DNA of 64,000 nucleotides from contig VZRG01002580.1 in NCBI GenBank assembly GCA_013397435.1, forward strand, positions 5,402 to 69,401, in the 5' to 3' direction. The notes below the pieces were generated by a model, which ran no database searches, was not told the origin of the DNA, and saw only the letters and a list, made by a program, of their open reading frames with translations. Shown here piece after piece: positions 1 through 48,630 of this stretch. The DNA is from Erythrocercus mccallii. Lineage: Eukaryota > Chordata > Aves > Passeriformes > Dicruridae. Every line of letters starts with the position of its first letter. Positions within the stretch are counted from its first letter, which is position 1. The position numbers were made by a program, and so were the translations under genes.

Positions 1-117
1 ACCCTCTCAGGCACATGGCATGGCTCCTGGGGATGGTTCTGTGCAGGGCCAGGAGCTGCACCCCATGATCCCTGTGGGTCCCTTCCAACTCGGCATATTG
101 TGTGTGATTCAGTGATG
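1..117 (+). repeat. CR1 LINE, 3'-terminal fragment
   Basis: The stretch ends in the CR1 3' terminus: GATCCCTGTGGGTCCCTTCC, then AACTCGGCATATTGTGTGTG. This matches the family's usual 'ggtcccttccaactc ... attctgtgattc' tail. The upstream part (GGGGATGGTTCTGTGCAGGG) is also typical of bird CR1 copies. The element is cut by the window edge, so its length is unknown. Confidence 0.75.
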
Positions 118-2050
118 GCTGCATGATGCCCCAGGCACCTGCTGCAGTCACTCTCCCACTCTGCAGCCCTGCTGACTCTGGGATCTGCATGTTGATCCAA
201 CATCCATGTAACTCCCCTTAAGCTTTCCAGGCACTCATGTTGTTCACCTGAGCTTCTCCAGGACATGGAAATAACACAGGCACCTACCTAAACTGCCAAA
301 ATGCATCACTGCTATCTCTTTTAAGTAGGAAACGAACTGCTTACGTTTGCTTTGTGGCCTGTGGCACCCATAAAGGTCCATACTGCAGGTGATTATATGA
401 CTACTCTGAACTTGGCCTCCACAGTGGAAATACCTCCTACACAAAGCACCAGTTTGGGTGGAAATGTGGTTAGAGAACCCTAGATCAGGAATACAGGGTC
501 TGTCAGCTGTGAGATCTAAGGAAGGGGGAGAGTCTGGGTTCTCCTGAGGATCCAGTCACAAGGGAAACTGGGTCAAACCACCAGGTCTCTCCAGATTTTG
601 GAGCCAGGTCTGATGTAGGGTGAGAAGGGCTGGTCCCTGGCTGCTGGTGCACCACAGTCATGGTTCCAGCTATGAGCCAAGCAGAGTTCTCAGCAAGGAC
701 CATGGTTTAGGGGTGAGAGTTGAAGGCCAGGACCTGACAAACAAACTGCTGGGATTTTGCAGCCTCACCATATTAAAAAGCACGATTTTTGGTCAGCATA
801 CTGTCATGAAAATGGAACAGCTCAGGTCCAGTGTAACATTAATAAAGGATTGCTACAGCAGAGTGATGAAGACTCCAGCAAAATGGACACATTTTTAGAC
901 ACAAAATGACACATGCAGCACTCCACATCAGCTGCAAGGTCAACATCTTCCCTCATTAATAGAAGGGATATTGTATTGCATTATAGACCTTGGGATTTTT
1001 TGTGAAGTCTGAGGGTGTGTGTTCAATGAAAGAACAGACTTCAGGGCACAATCTGGATTCCACAATTTAGAGGAGATGCCCCACTGATTGCAGCAGAAAG
1101 GTTTGATTGAACAGTGAGGAGGGAAACAATTCACAGGCACCTACCTAGACTGAGGAAGCTCACCTGTATACATTTAGTGCTGTTCAACCACCCAGGAGGG
1201 AGCACCCTGCTCTTGGACTTGTAGATAGAGAAGATAAAGCCAATCCAAGTGTACTTTTCAAAACAAGCGTACCTCCTTGCACAAAGGTCCCATTTTATTG
1301 CTGCTGGCAGACAATGCCCTTCACTTTATCCTCTATTTTCACATACACCAATTTTATTTTATGCTGCAAACATTATTGTCTAAGTGGGATTATTCAGCCT
1401 GGCATGATCTCATGCTCCAGTCTACTTTAGAGAGTGCACTGTGCTGCAGATGCTGCTGATGGTGTAAAGCTGAGTGCTGTGAGAGCAAACCACAGCTCCT
1501 CTCATCCCCTTTCATAACCTAAATCCTTTGGATGCTTGATAAGTGAGAAATACTGCAGGACTAGCCCTTATCTTTATCCTTCTTTAAAGTTTTTGTTCAT
1601 ATTCAGAACACTGGTGAAAGGGAATTTAACTCAAAAAAGGGGGAAGAGAAAGTGAGGGGATGAGGAAGGCAGAAATTGCCCAGACTTGAAATTGCACATA
1701 ATGAATTTGCCAGTGATATTAAAAATGATGATTATTTACACCACATCAGAATTACAAGAATGTTTCTGCATCAGCACAGAGACTTTGTAGGAGTAGCTGC
1801 AAAAGCAATCTTACTTAGGATGATCACAGGATAGCAAAAATTTCCATTAGGGATGGCCCTGACACATTGAAATTGCAGTGCTGCTCTGAAAAGGAGCAAA
1901 CCAATAAAAAATAAGCTCTCACAAGATTTGTGAGGATTGTTACTGGAACTGGTTACAAGCTTCCACTGATAGAGTTCTATACCAGTAGGAGAAGGCAGCT
2001 GATTTGGCAGAATTGAGTACTTTGGAGAAGCAAGTTGTCAAAACTTGCAG
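118..2050. other. Intergenic stretch, no gene recognised
   Basis: Mixed A+T-rich sequence with only short chance open frames on both strands. None resembles a known protein. The one structured item seen is a 21-bp near-perfect direct repeat (275-295 and 1132-1152). Confidence 0.5.
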
Positions 2051-2055
2051 TGAGA

Positions 2056-2150
2056 TGCAGACAGGCAGAGCAGGACAGGCAAGCAGAGCAGGGTAGGCAG
2101 GCAGGGCAGGGCAGACAAGGCAAAAGGGCAAGCAGGACAGGGAGGGAAAT
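2056..2150. repeat. Degenerate GGCAG-type short tandem repeat
   Basis: About 95 nt, almost pyrimidine-T-free, built of repeated GGCAG, GGACA and GAGCAG units in irregular order. Open frames on both strands here (Gln/Gly/Arg-rich one way, Cys/Leu/Pro-rich the other) are products of the repeat, not genes. Confidence 0.7.
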
Positions 2151-2794
2151 CCTCTGGCTCCTTTTTGGCAATGAACTCAACTGCCTGCCCATCTCTGGCC
2201 ATTCCAGCTCTGCCTCACTCACTTTCTTCAAACAGTTCTGCTAAGCCAGTGATTTTTGAGAATGCCTTTGTTCTATGACAGCAGTCTTGAAATAATGGTG
2301 GGAAGACAGCTATGCAACAAAGCCAGCTGAACTGAAAAGACTGCAGATGTCTGGTGTTATTCTCATTATTTAAAAAATAATTTTTTTATTCAGCACAGTT
2401 ATTTTCCTTGCCTCTACCTTGTTATTCAGTGGTATCTCCTGTGTGCTAGCCTGACCAGGACCCTTTCACTTGGCCCCTCTCTCTGAGAAGCAGCCTGGCC
2501 TGCTCTCCCAATGGTATCACACCCAACACTGTGCGGTTGTGTCCCAGGGCTCTTTTTACATACAGTGCCACTGTTTGTGACAGTGCAGATAATTATCTGT
2601 TAGCTATGGCTGGGGTGCATAACCTGCTGTGTTCAGTGCACACTCAGATGAGGCACCTTCCTAAAAGTTCTGGTACAACCTCCCTAGGCAGCTCTGAGGC
2701 TGGGGAAGTGCTTTGGCTTGTGCAATGCATGAGGGCTGGGGTTAAGTCAGAACAGATTTTCACAATGGTCCCTTTTGATCTCTCAGCAGATTAG

Positions 2795-2925
2795 AGAATG
2801 GCTTTCATTAGACATGTTCAAGAACAGGTTAGACCACCATCTGCCACTGATGCTATTGACATAGCTGAACTTGCCTAGTGCAGATGATCTCTTCCAGGCC
2901 TGTATTTCTATGGCAACTTACATGT
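2795..2925 (+). repeat. Old CR1-like LINE 3' end
   Basis: The region from TTCAAGAACAGGTTAGAC through GCAGATGATCTCTTCCAGGC to CTGTATTTCTATGGC follows the diagnostic order of a CR1 3' end ('aacaggttagac', 'gatgatctcttc...', 'atttctatg'). It is heavily diverged, so it is an ancient copy. Confidence 0.55.
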
Positions 2926-5900
2926 TTTCATAGCTCTCTGAAGACTGGTTCAATTATTGGTTTGAACTCCAAGACAAAAAGACACAAGTGTTGTCTGATT
3001 TCACAGCTGAGCTATGTGCCCAGAGCTATAGCAAATGTGCAGCAAGTCTGTGAAGTCAGGGATTCACTGGTGAAAGTCAGATCTATTTTTCACTGAAAGT
3101 GGTACGGTTTATTAATTTACCTGGACACCTCTCTACTTGTGCACTCAATAGTTTGCACACCCAAGTTGCCTCAGCCTGCACTCACAAGTGTGGGACTCTG
3201 ACTGCGGACTTTGTGAGGGAGCCAGCCCTACAGATCTGTATTACCTCTTATAGAATAAAAATACAATGCCTTAAATTTATTAAGCAGTTGGTAAAAAACT
3301 TCAGTAGTTCCTGAATGTCCTTGATGAAGATCTAGGAGAAGAATATTTAAAATGTGTTTCCTTATATAAAACAGCAACTTTTGACAGTCTTGGCCAAATA
3401 TGTACAAAAGATATAAAAACTATGCAGAGGTTTTAGTTTCTTGAGGTATCTCAGGAAAGAAGCCTCTTTTGCAGGGCACATTTGTGAAGTGGAGGCTGTC
3501 TTCTTTGTGTGGAGGTTTAATGATGTGAAACTTTGCTATGTCATGTAAGGGTACTTTCCTTGTTAATCATTGTGTAGGTATTACTGGCCTAGAGTTATTG
3601 GGTGCTGTTCATGGCCCCGTGTTCTACCTTGGCTTGGACTATTTCACACAGCTATTGTGATAGTGACTATTGGATTACTGGTGCTTCTAAACTAGAATCT
3701 GATCTTTTTCCATGGCCCTTTTTGAAGGTTGTTGGTTTGCTCAGGTGATAGCTTGCTGAGCATAGCAGTCGAGTTAGAGCAAGCAGAGGGAGATGCTTGC
3801 ATCTAGAGTCATGCAGGACGAAGCACTGGTTTCATTGGGGGTTTCATGTTGCAGAGACAAAATAGGAGCAGGCACATGAAATTATGCACCCTCTTTTTCA
3901 TTACTCCAACACCAAGCACTAGGTGGATACCAGCACTCAAATATTTCAGCTGAACATCTGCAAAGAATAATTTAAAGCCTGTTATGAACGCATCCATTGT
4001 AAAGATAGAGGACATCAACCATAACGCACCGCTTTGCCATTATCTAACTCTGCAGATAAGGCTAAAAGATGAAAAAAGCAAAATAAAACTGCAGTTTTAA
4101 GAAAACCTGTCATCTTTGTCTCACTTCTCTCAAGGCTTGTGGTTTGTCAGCCTACAATGCAAAGTACTGCTGGGTACTGTTTTATGACTACCCCAAACGC
4201 CCAGGTCTGGCACCATTTGAAATGGCCTTTAAATGGCCACATCAACCAGCTCCTTACATTGCTTTTGCCTTCCTGTCTGATGCTGGATCACAACAGGGGA
4301 TCACAATTAGGCTGAATTTTCAGCTTAGGTGACTGCTGCATGTGGTAGAATATTTATCTGCAATGGTTGCAGTGAGAAGAAAACATCCCTAGGGCTAATG
4401 TAGGGCTAACCCAGCAAGCAGAGGCTAATTGTCACTGCCAGCATCAAGCTACAGGCTTTATGCTGACTTTGTAAGGCTTCAGGACTGAGGCTTGTCAGGA
4501 CTGCTTTGTCTGAACTTGCCTTAACCTGCCTTGAGCTGTCTCTCATTTGTTTAGCTGTGAAAGCAATTTTTCTAATGACAAGGAAATTCAGGTTTATTTG
4601 TAGGATTTAAAGGCTAGTGATGAAAAACAAGATATAACTTTGTAGCTCACATAAAAATGCCCCTAAAGTAGCAAAAAACAAGGACAAAGAAACAATATGA
4701 ACATCATGCTCACCCTACAAAGGACCTGGATGCTGACAGCTGGCAGTGTGTGCTCTCTATCCTCACTGCAGCCACTGACCATTAGACCCGGAAGATCAGA
4801 GCAGGTGTCAGTAAACATCAAAATAAGGGGTAGATAGTTTTTCTGGTTTTCCATCAGTAGCATAGCATTATTCTTTTCTGTTCTCTCTTCTTGTCTATTC
4901 TCTAATTAGATGGATCCAAACTAATAACAATTCATATAATAAACTGTTAAAACTCGCTACACTAACAATAAATTCTCGACTTTACATCCAAGGCTACCAA
5001 CAGCTTTTGGGTGCAACCCTAATTCAGGCAGAAGTGACCTGCTGGACAGGACAGTGCTGCAGAAGCATCTGTGGGACCCCAGCATCGTGTCCAAGGGCTG
5101 CTGTCACTTGGGAAATTCACCTGCTCCACATGAAGGGCTCCAGCAGCACACTTGCTTTGCGTCAGCCCAGAACACCTGTAACAGGGCCCAGTCCTGTTAT
5201 TCATCTTGCAGAGCTAATGAAATGATCCTGTTAACATTTGTGGTCATGCACCTTCCTCATGTTCTTGTTTCCTGACAAGGCCTTGCAGATGTGTTCTTTT
5301 TATTTTTATGTAGAAGAACAGATAAATATTTTGCCAAATATGACAGTCAAGTACAGAACCTTAGAAAGCATCCAAAAAAGCAGCATGGAGAAACCATAGT
5401 TGGAAGGTTTCAATGGCCACTTTAATGAACTAGTAAATATGAAAAATGGACTTTCTTGATTCTCAGGTATTGAACTCCAGCTTAATGGATAGAGTGACTC
5501 TGCAACAGGAGAGGCTTGTGAGGGCAAAGTTAAGCTGGTCCCTGAATGATGCAATGTAAAAAGGGGCAATCCATAGAATCAGGTGCAAGGGTCATGAACC
5601 TGCCTTTGTGAATATGACAATTAGTCACTGTGTTGAAAACATTTGCCTTGAGGAAAAGGGAAATGTCTGTATTGCAAGATACTATAAGATGAACAAATTT
5701 AAATTACCTCAGAGTAGTATCTCTGCATAGACATAGCCCTAGAGTACACACCCTTTCAGCCTGACCTGCTTCAGTACAGGTCAAGCACATAATAAATCAC
5801 GGCAATGGAATTCACAGTGACATTGCTGGGAAGGGGGACACATCTTCCTGAAAAGCAGTATTAAACATGCCTCTTCAGAAATGCAAATTCTCTGCCTGCA

Positions 5901-8427
5901 TCCTTTCAGCCAGTATTCAAGAAAGCATGGAGGCAGACTTGCAAATGTGTTGGTCATTATTCTGCTTAGTGAGCTCCAAATCTATTATTGGTGTTCTATG
6001 CACATACAAAACCATATTTAAATCTTATTAAAATGGCTGTATGTCTAAAATTACTCTGCCAAAGCCAGTGTGTTACTTCACAGTTAATGGTAGAGGTTGT
6101 CATTCAGTTCATGCTGTGTGAGAGCACAGAAACTATCCAAACCTCTTAAAATCATCCCTGTATAGAAAATTTTATGGAAAATTACTGGCAAGTGTTAAGA
6201 AAGGAACTTTGCTTAGAAAATGTTTGGCCCATGCACTGCATAAGAAGAAACAGATTAGTGAAGTGTTCTGACATTACAGAGAAAAAAAGTGGTATATTGA
6301 AATAATTTGCTGTATTTTTCATGTGTTTCTTTATAAATATTTTTACACAAAGGAAGTATATAAATACAAAGGTAAAATATTTTCATTTGAAATCTACATG
6401 CTATCAGATAAATTTTCAATGTAAATGCTAAAAAATTAAGTGGTCAAACCCATGATTAACACACATTTTATAAAGACAATGTAACAAGAGGTATGCAACA
6501 CGCTGTATTCCATTCCACAATGCATACTGCTTGTTTAGCACAGTGCTGAAAAGCTGCATCCCTTTGTGTTTGTTAATGAATCCATTTCTGGTGAATGTGC
6601 AGGCAAACAATAAAAAGGCATTGGCAAACTGGAGGCTATTTTAACCACATATACACAATGGCTATGTAGTTGCACAGAATGATAACAACAGAAGTAAACA
6701 TGGAAGTGAAACAATTTCAAATGTCATTCTGTTTTTACAAAATGTCAAGTTCCCTAAAGTTGAAGAAAAGAGAAGCCCACATAAAAAACAAAATGTCAAC
6801 CCTGTTCCAACAGCAGTGAAACCAGTAAACCTGCTGGTAAGAACCAAGATAGCAAAAATCCAAAAGAAAAGATTACTGAACTTTGTGAAATGTCTGTGCA
6901 TTTTCCATGATCATTCAGTTTGGTAACAGTACTTCAGGGTATGGATGGAGTATGAAAATATAATGCAAACAATACAAATCAGGTACCATTAATGCATTTG
7001 TAGAATCTTCCATCAATCTCTGCATTTCAAAATGCTGTAAGCATCATTGTCAAGGAGGACATTGAGACCTGCACTGTGGGGGTCACGGTGAGTGAAAAAA
7101 GAAATTACATCTTTTCAAAACAGCATATGAATGAGTCCTAATGGGTAATGAGTTAAGCATAAACCTTTGACCAGCATTCTGTGAACAAGTAACATGCCTT
7201 TAACTCATTTTCAAAATTGTCTGCTCAGTAGTAAGCATCCCCTGCAAAGAGAGGTGCTGAATATTTGGGAAAGTTCCTAAAATTTAACAGGGAGGAATGA
7301 TGCAAATTACACCCTGCTATTATGAAGAAAATTATCAAAACTTAATACTTAGAATGCCACTGCAGAGACAAGTGCTCTGGATACATCTAACTACAGATAT
7401 TGATTTCCTCTCTTAATCCTCAAACACTTTTGCTGTAGAGACTTTTTTTTTGCTTTGACACTTGTTTTTGAAATTTACTTAAGAAAATGTACAGAATTTC
7501 TATTCTTATTTGGAAAATCTATATTTTGTTTAGATGGACTCCTAGAAACTGTTCCTTGTTCCTCATGTGTCATAATGAAATTGCAAAATGGAAGATGAAT
7601 TTGTCACAGTAGATTTGCTTCAAGCAAAGATCGGCTGTATTTTGATCTCACCTCATCAGAACACCTTTCCTGTTCTGTTTTGATTTGTTTCCCTTGCAGG
7701 GATCTAAGAAAAGTCAGAATCTTATTCTAAGTCTACATGGATTTCTGTGTTAATCCTCATTTATACAAAACACTAATGCAGATCTTGGATTTCTATTATT
7801 AAAATCTCCATGTACTTGATATTCTTAGAATCTCCCTAAAGATTTTGAAACAATGATCACTGTTTTTCAACAGTTTAAGGCTGTCAGCGTGCTTTGGGGT
7901 TGGGGACAGATGTGATCCTGAAAGCAATGCCATTAAAGTTCAAGGACAGATTAAGAGTATGTCTACACGTGGCTTTCCAGGTCAGATTTTTCCAAACACA
8001 ACTGTATTTTGCCACTCTGACCTATTTTGGTGGATGAAAACTGCTGTGTCATGCCATTCTGAAAGAGAAGCTAAGCAGCATGCATGAAATCAGAAGTGAA
8101 AGGGGGACTGCATAACTTTTCTTTGCCTCCAACAATTTTGTTTTCATCTGAAAAACACCGTGGCCACAAAGAAACCAGCTGCATAAGTAAGGATAAAAGT
8201 AAGGCTGGTTAAAAATTTGTTCAGTTTGAGAAATCATCCGATAAAATTATTATATTATAATATTGCTCTTCCTCTGAGAGCTTTTATAAAGAGCTTGTCT
8301 GTAAATGAGCTTATGAGGGAGGCTGAAATGGAACAAAAGAAGATCTATACAGTTGGCATCTGTGGACTGTACCTAATTTTCATCTGCCCCTGAGAGAACA
8401 TCTCCCTTTTACCCAACCAAGCAAGCA
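2926..8427. other. TRPM1 3' flank, no gene recognised
   Basis: A+T-rich sequence without convincing coding potential on either strand; open frames are 60-90 codons and unlike known proteins. Part may be distal TRPM1 3' UTR, given additional minus-strand AATAAA hexamers. No MTMR10-like exon (the human 3' neighbour) was recognised. Confidence 0.5.
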
Positions 8428-8433
8428 TTTATT
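8428..8433 (-). promoter_or_regulatory. Candidate proximal poly(A) signal of TRPM1
   Basis: AATAAA on the minus strand, about 150 nt after the TRPM1 stop codon. It would give a short 3' UTR. Further AATAAA hexamers occur near 5,300 and 4,590, so a much longer UTR is also possible. No transcript data are available to choose. Confidence 0.4.
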
Positions 8434-8580
8434 TAAGAACAGAACATGTATCTATTAAGTTTAGAAGAAAAATACATATATTCAAAATTCTTCTTTAGAA
8501 ATTAATTTTAAAATTGCTAATTTGTTCGCTTAGTCACAGTGCTTTCTCAATGGTTGGTAAAACAGGGGCCATAGGCCACT

Positions 8581-44100
<35,520 letters not shown>

Positions 44101-47100
44101 CTTTAAAGAGAGAAAAGGAAGAAAAAAAAAAAAAGAAATGTACTGATATATTTCTGTGTGGCAGATACAGTAACATTTACCTTCTATTTTCAGCTACTAA
44201 GTTCATTATATCACTTTTAAAGATCAGATACATCTACTCATGAAGTATGTGAATTTCTATGACTTGGATAGAATTCAAACCTCGAATGTGTGTAAAAACC
44301 CTTATGTAGAAAGACGATGGTTTTGAGGTTTCATGGTCTACCAAAAAATGCACCTGCTCCTTCCTACTGCAGAAAACAGTAAATGGACTCAATGTAGTAC
44401 AGAAAATCAGCATAAATTGTGAAATAAATAGATATTAGTATTTACTTCAAATAACGCTTTAGTATCATTCTTTGTATGCAGAAAGTGCTCCTCAGTAACT
44501 TTCCCTTCATAATTAACTACCTCCTCAAATAATTTTTTCCTATTGTAAATCAAGTTCCAGTCCTTCCTAAGGCATCTTACTCTGAATGCGTCTTGGAAGG
44601 AGGCATTTTTAAATTGAAAGACCATGTGACAGTAAAAGCACAAACTCTTTGGGTATCTGTGAAACAGGAGGAAGAAAACAATGTTCAAATTGTGTTGGCC
44701 TATTATACTGCTTGAAAACCAATTTTAAAAAGTGAATTCAAAGGAGCCTTTTAATTTTAAAGGAATGAAAAATGGTAAAAAACACTCACAATTTGATGAC
44801 ATTGATACCTTTGCCTTGCTGATAAAAGTTGCCTCTTCTGAGTTTGAATTACGAAACTGTCTTTTCAAGTTGCAAGCAAATGCTGTACGTTTTGCTTTAG
44901 TTTCTGCTGCGGAAGTGAAATCAAATTTTTGTAGACACAGAAGCTAAAAATGACACAAGAACTTTCAGGCTGACTTAAAAAAGAGGAAGGGGACTTTTCC
45001 TAGAAAAAGAACTAAAAACCTTGCTGATTTAGACTTAAGAAAGTCAGCTGCAGATGCCTGTCAGCCTGCCTGTCAGCAGCTTTGAGACCAGCTAAGCTCC
45101 CTGAGTGCTGCACAGGCTACAGTGCGATGGACAGAGGGTTTCACAGTTCATCTTTCTTTCTCATGTGAGGCAAGAGCTGTCTCTGAAGCTCCTTTGTTTG
45201 TTGACTTGTCACCTCCTGTCTGGCTTCTTCATTTGCTCCACTATGTCTAAAATTATAGGGGACTACTTGAAGTTCCCTCACTGCAAGTAACTACAAGGAA
45301 GTTGCCAACCCAAGGTTCTACTTCATTAAAAGGTGTCCATAATCGCTCAGGGGCACAAACGTTCACCTCTCTCGGGGGCCTCTGAGCCAATCTGGGCAGT
45401 CGGTGGCCTGGGAGATGCTGCAGTTCTGCTCTCTGCTTTCATCTTGGTTATTTACCAAGGCAGAATCATCTCATGTCATTTTAGTGGGAGTTGTTCGGGA
45501 CTTCACAGCACAACAGTGAGGAAGAGCTAAGAACTCATAGACAAAACTTCCTGTAGCTTACAACTTTACTTGCTTTCTGAATGACAAGGCAGGTATCTCA
45601 AGCATTTAGCATAAAGAACTTGGCCATGCAGCAAAATAAGAAGGAAAATAGTATTAAATTTAATATCAAAAGGCCATGTGACTTGGTCATGTGTCTTGAT
45701 TCCACATATTCCTTCTTCAAATGTAACTGAAGAGGCTCTCTGCCAAAATTATTGAAAAGGTTCCTTTCATACACCTTCTGGAAAGGCTTTTACATGACAA
45801 GCTTTAGCAATAGTGTTATCTGAAGTGGAGCTTAGAAAACACTTTTGTTCCATAGCATCAGAGTCCAGTTCTAGAAAAATCCAGAGAAAACATCCTCGAG
45901 AGCGAGATCCATGAGGCTCTGTGGTATGTGGAGGTGGGTGATTAAATCAAAGAAATGCCATTTACTGGCTCAGAATGAGATTTTGCTACTTCATAGGTAT
46001 TCAAGAAGTTCAAAATATTCAGAGAAAATAGTCCATTTGATTTGAATTACGGTAATTTTTAAAAATTTTCAAACCACACAAATATACAAAGTGTACAAAT
46101 TCACTGCTGTTTAACAATTATGTCTCATGTTGTTACTTCTCATATAACACCATATTAGTTTATGCAACCATAACATTAAGTACCACTTTCGTTAATGAAC
46201 TATAACATTATAAAATGAGCTTAACAGGAACCTGTTAAAGAGCTTATATAATTTCTCTACTTCTAAAATTGTAGAGATTTAATTTTTTAATTAATTGGGT
46301 TTTATTATTTTATATATTCTAAACATATTTACTTTTCCCTCCTGATTAAAACTTCCAACTTCTGTGTGGTCTCTGATAACTCCTTGACTAAGCGACACAA
46401 AAGCCCAAATCAATCCCACAGTGCAGGAAACACTCTTCAAAATAAAAACCATAACAGATGCTGCACACTTAACTGTTCTGTAGAGAATACTGGAAAATGC
46501 AACCTAGAAATATCAAATCAGTTTGGATTGTTACACCATGCCAGTGAATACTGCTTTACCTTATTCCTTGTAGCTTACCAAAGCAGACTTTCTTTTGCTG
46601 TTGTGAGCATGTAAAAATAGTTAATTAACCATTGGATTAAGTCACAGACTTAACAGCTGTGTTTGGAAGGAAGCTTTTGCATCTTGGTATCTAAAAGGAG
46701 CTCTACAAACAGCTGAACTCTCAGCTGTGCAGTTGCTCTTAAAACCCCTCTCACAGGAGGTCTATTATCTACCGCAACATTGGAAAAAACCTTCGATACT
46801 CACCCCTAGAACCCCGTGAGGAATCAGTCGCTGCAGGCACTACAGAGGGACTACACATTATGCTCTACTGGCTTATTTTTCTGTGCTAATGAGAGGAAGG
46901 CAAAAGCAGGCATTACAGACTGGGGAAATAAAAACCTCAGCACATTTGGTCAGCCTTTGAAGTTTCACTGCTTTTGTCTGTTTAATCTGCTTAACCAAAG
47001 CTTCATTATAATCCAGTGCAAATACTTGAGCAGAAACATTTACTGTCACAAAATGGGCACTTTCTCCACTTACTTTATACAGATTCTGTACATTTCTCAC

Positions 47101-48289
47101 TCTAGATTGAAAAACTCTTGGTCTTTCAAGGAAAAATGTAAGTACACATATGGTCTCTTGTGAGCTTGAAAAAAATAAGCACTTTTTAACAGCCTAGGAG
47201 TGGATGAATTGTTAAAGGACTATGATAGATCAGCTAGAGTTTTCAGACCAACAGCCAGTGGGGAGTTTCCTTACACCTCTGAAGAAAACAAACAAAAAAA
47301 AAGCAGATCCCAACTTGTTGACAGTACTGAAGTTCAAACTTGCTTGTTACTGCAAATCCTGAATGTATTAATTAGAACCTAGTTTTGAAAAAAACCCACA
47401 TTTCAGATGTTCAGTGGTGTATTTGTTCTCCACGTATAGTGACAACAGGTCTCCTAAACTATGATAAAACCAAAACCACTGCTAATTCTTGTACTTCAGC
47501 ATAGAAACCAATATGTTGCTGAGAAACAGCATGAATTTATATTATTTATTACTGGATTTATATTATTCCACTGTACGGTTTTGCTAGTTGTCTTTAGCAT
47601 TAAAAAGGTATCCTCCATCAGAAATGAAAGGAAATCAATATAAATGGTTTGTAAATCACAGAGTAACAAAATCAAGACCCTAAACCACTAGTCATCTTGC
47701 TAATATACGAACTAATAAACACAAGAACTACTTCTACAAAGACCAATTATCCTTTGACTACTGCAAGTGAATTACACTATTGGCTGAGAAAAAAAGCATG
47801 TCTATAGCTGCAGCAACTGAAGAGAATTTTCTCTCACTCCTACACAGAAAATTTCAATTTTCTACTAAATTAACATTAAATTTTATGTATTTCACTTGAT
47901 ATATAACCGAGCATTCAGTGAACAAGTACTGAGCTTACATTTCAGGCTTTACCAAAACAAAGCCTGCAGCCCTGCAAGAATGGAGGCACTGCAGCTGCAG
48001 CTTTATGCAAGAGCAACAGGTGGGCTATGGACCCACAAATATATCCTTGGTGAATCTCCAAGGTGGGAATCCACAAACTCTTACATGACACTGTGTCACC
48101 AGAAGCTGTGAACTTCAGTAAGATACACCCCTGTGCAGCATGGCACAGTATTTAGTGATTGTGATGAACATAACGACCAGCAAAGGAAGTGAAAGAATTC
48201 GGGGAGTGAAAGGGGGCAGGGATGAGAGTCAATTGTGTCTCTAGAGCACATCCAAAGCCCAAGGTTAAGAGGATCTAAAAGCAACTGTG
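44101..48289. other. Region upstream of TRPM1 exon 2 (intron 1 or 5' flank)
   Basis: A+T-rich, very A+T-rich near 46.2-46.35 kb. It holds the weak exon candidate at 44.8 kb. A 94-codon minus-strand open frame at 44,407-44,688 has no recognisable relative. Nothing else is supported. Confidence 0.5.
44809..44943 (-). other. Possible extra 5' coding exon of TRPM1 (weak candidate)
   Basis: A 135-nt open segment with an acceptor-like cattttag upstream and the donor gtatca. It encodes 45 residues, LLCLQKFDFTSAAETKAKRT then AFACNLKRQFRNSNSEEATF and ISKAK, and would join exon 2 in the required phase 0. Its basic, Ser-rich end recalls the KRGS..SSTSGSQK that precedes GQKAWIEK in human TRPM1, but there is no real alignment and no ATG. 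The other strand is open too. It may be chance. Confidence 0.2.
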
Positions 48290-48630
48290 AGCTCTGAACT
48301 CCAGTGACCCCCAGAGCGCTGCTCCTTGGGACAGGGACTCGTGTCCTTGCTCGATGCCGTGGCTTGCTTGTCTTGGGGACAGGATGGGACGGGGCTTTGG
48401 CCTCACCTGGTAACTGCAGAGCATCCACTGTGACACAGCTGGAAGGCACCTGGGGCCCAAGGAAGGAGCATGTATCCCACAGCTGCCGCATGCCAGAGAG
48501 GCTTTGCCTGCCCCAGGCACAGCTGGTCAGCAGGCAAGCAGGCATGAGAACAGCAGGGCTGGGTGCATGGAGCATGGACGGGGCCTGGCGCACAAATGGA
48601 CTGAGGGAGTAGGCAGGGGACCAAACAAAT
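48290..48630. other. GC-rich island upstream of TRPM1 exon 2
   Basis: About 340 nt clearly richer in G+C than its surroundings, with long open frames on both strands that follow from this composition. On the minus strand there is a consensus donor, TACCAG|gtgagg (exon side ends at 48407). An ATG 18 nt before it (48424-48422) opens a frame, MLCSYQ, that would enter exon 2 in phase 0. It could be an alternative promoter/first exon, or a GC-rich repeat such as a solo LTR; the sequence does not decide. Confidence 0.3.

Noticed and set aside
2035..2244. Gln/Gly/Arg-rich plus-strand frame and Cys/Pro-rich minus-strand frame
   Set aside because: Both are translations of the GGCAG tandem repeat.
44407..44688. 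94-codon minus-strand open frame with an acceptor-like cacag at its 5' side, just upstream of TRPM1 exon 2
   Set aside because: No similarity to TRPM1 or any other protein I recognise; A+T-rich composition permits such frames. Without transcript evidence it is not called as an exon.
48040..48110. Weak likeness to a minus-strand CR1 segment ('gattcccaccttggagat')
   Set aside because: The likeness covers under 25 nt and the following CR1 blocks are absent.
48096..48593. 165-codon minus-strand open frame in the GC-rich island
   Set aside because: Overlaps open frames on both strands; length is explained by high G+C and few stop codons. No domain recognised.
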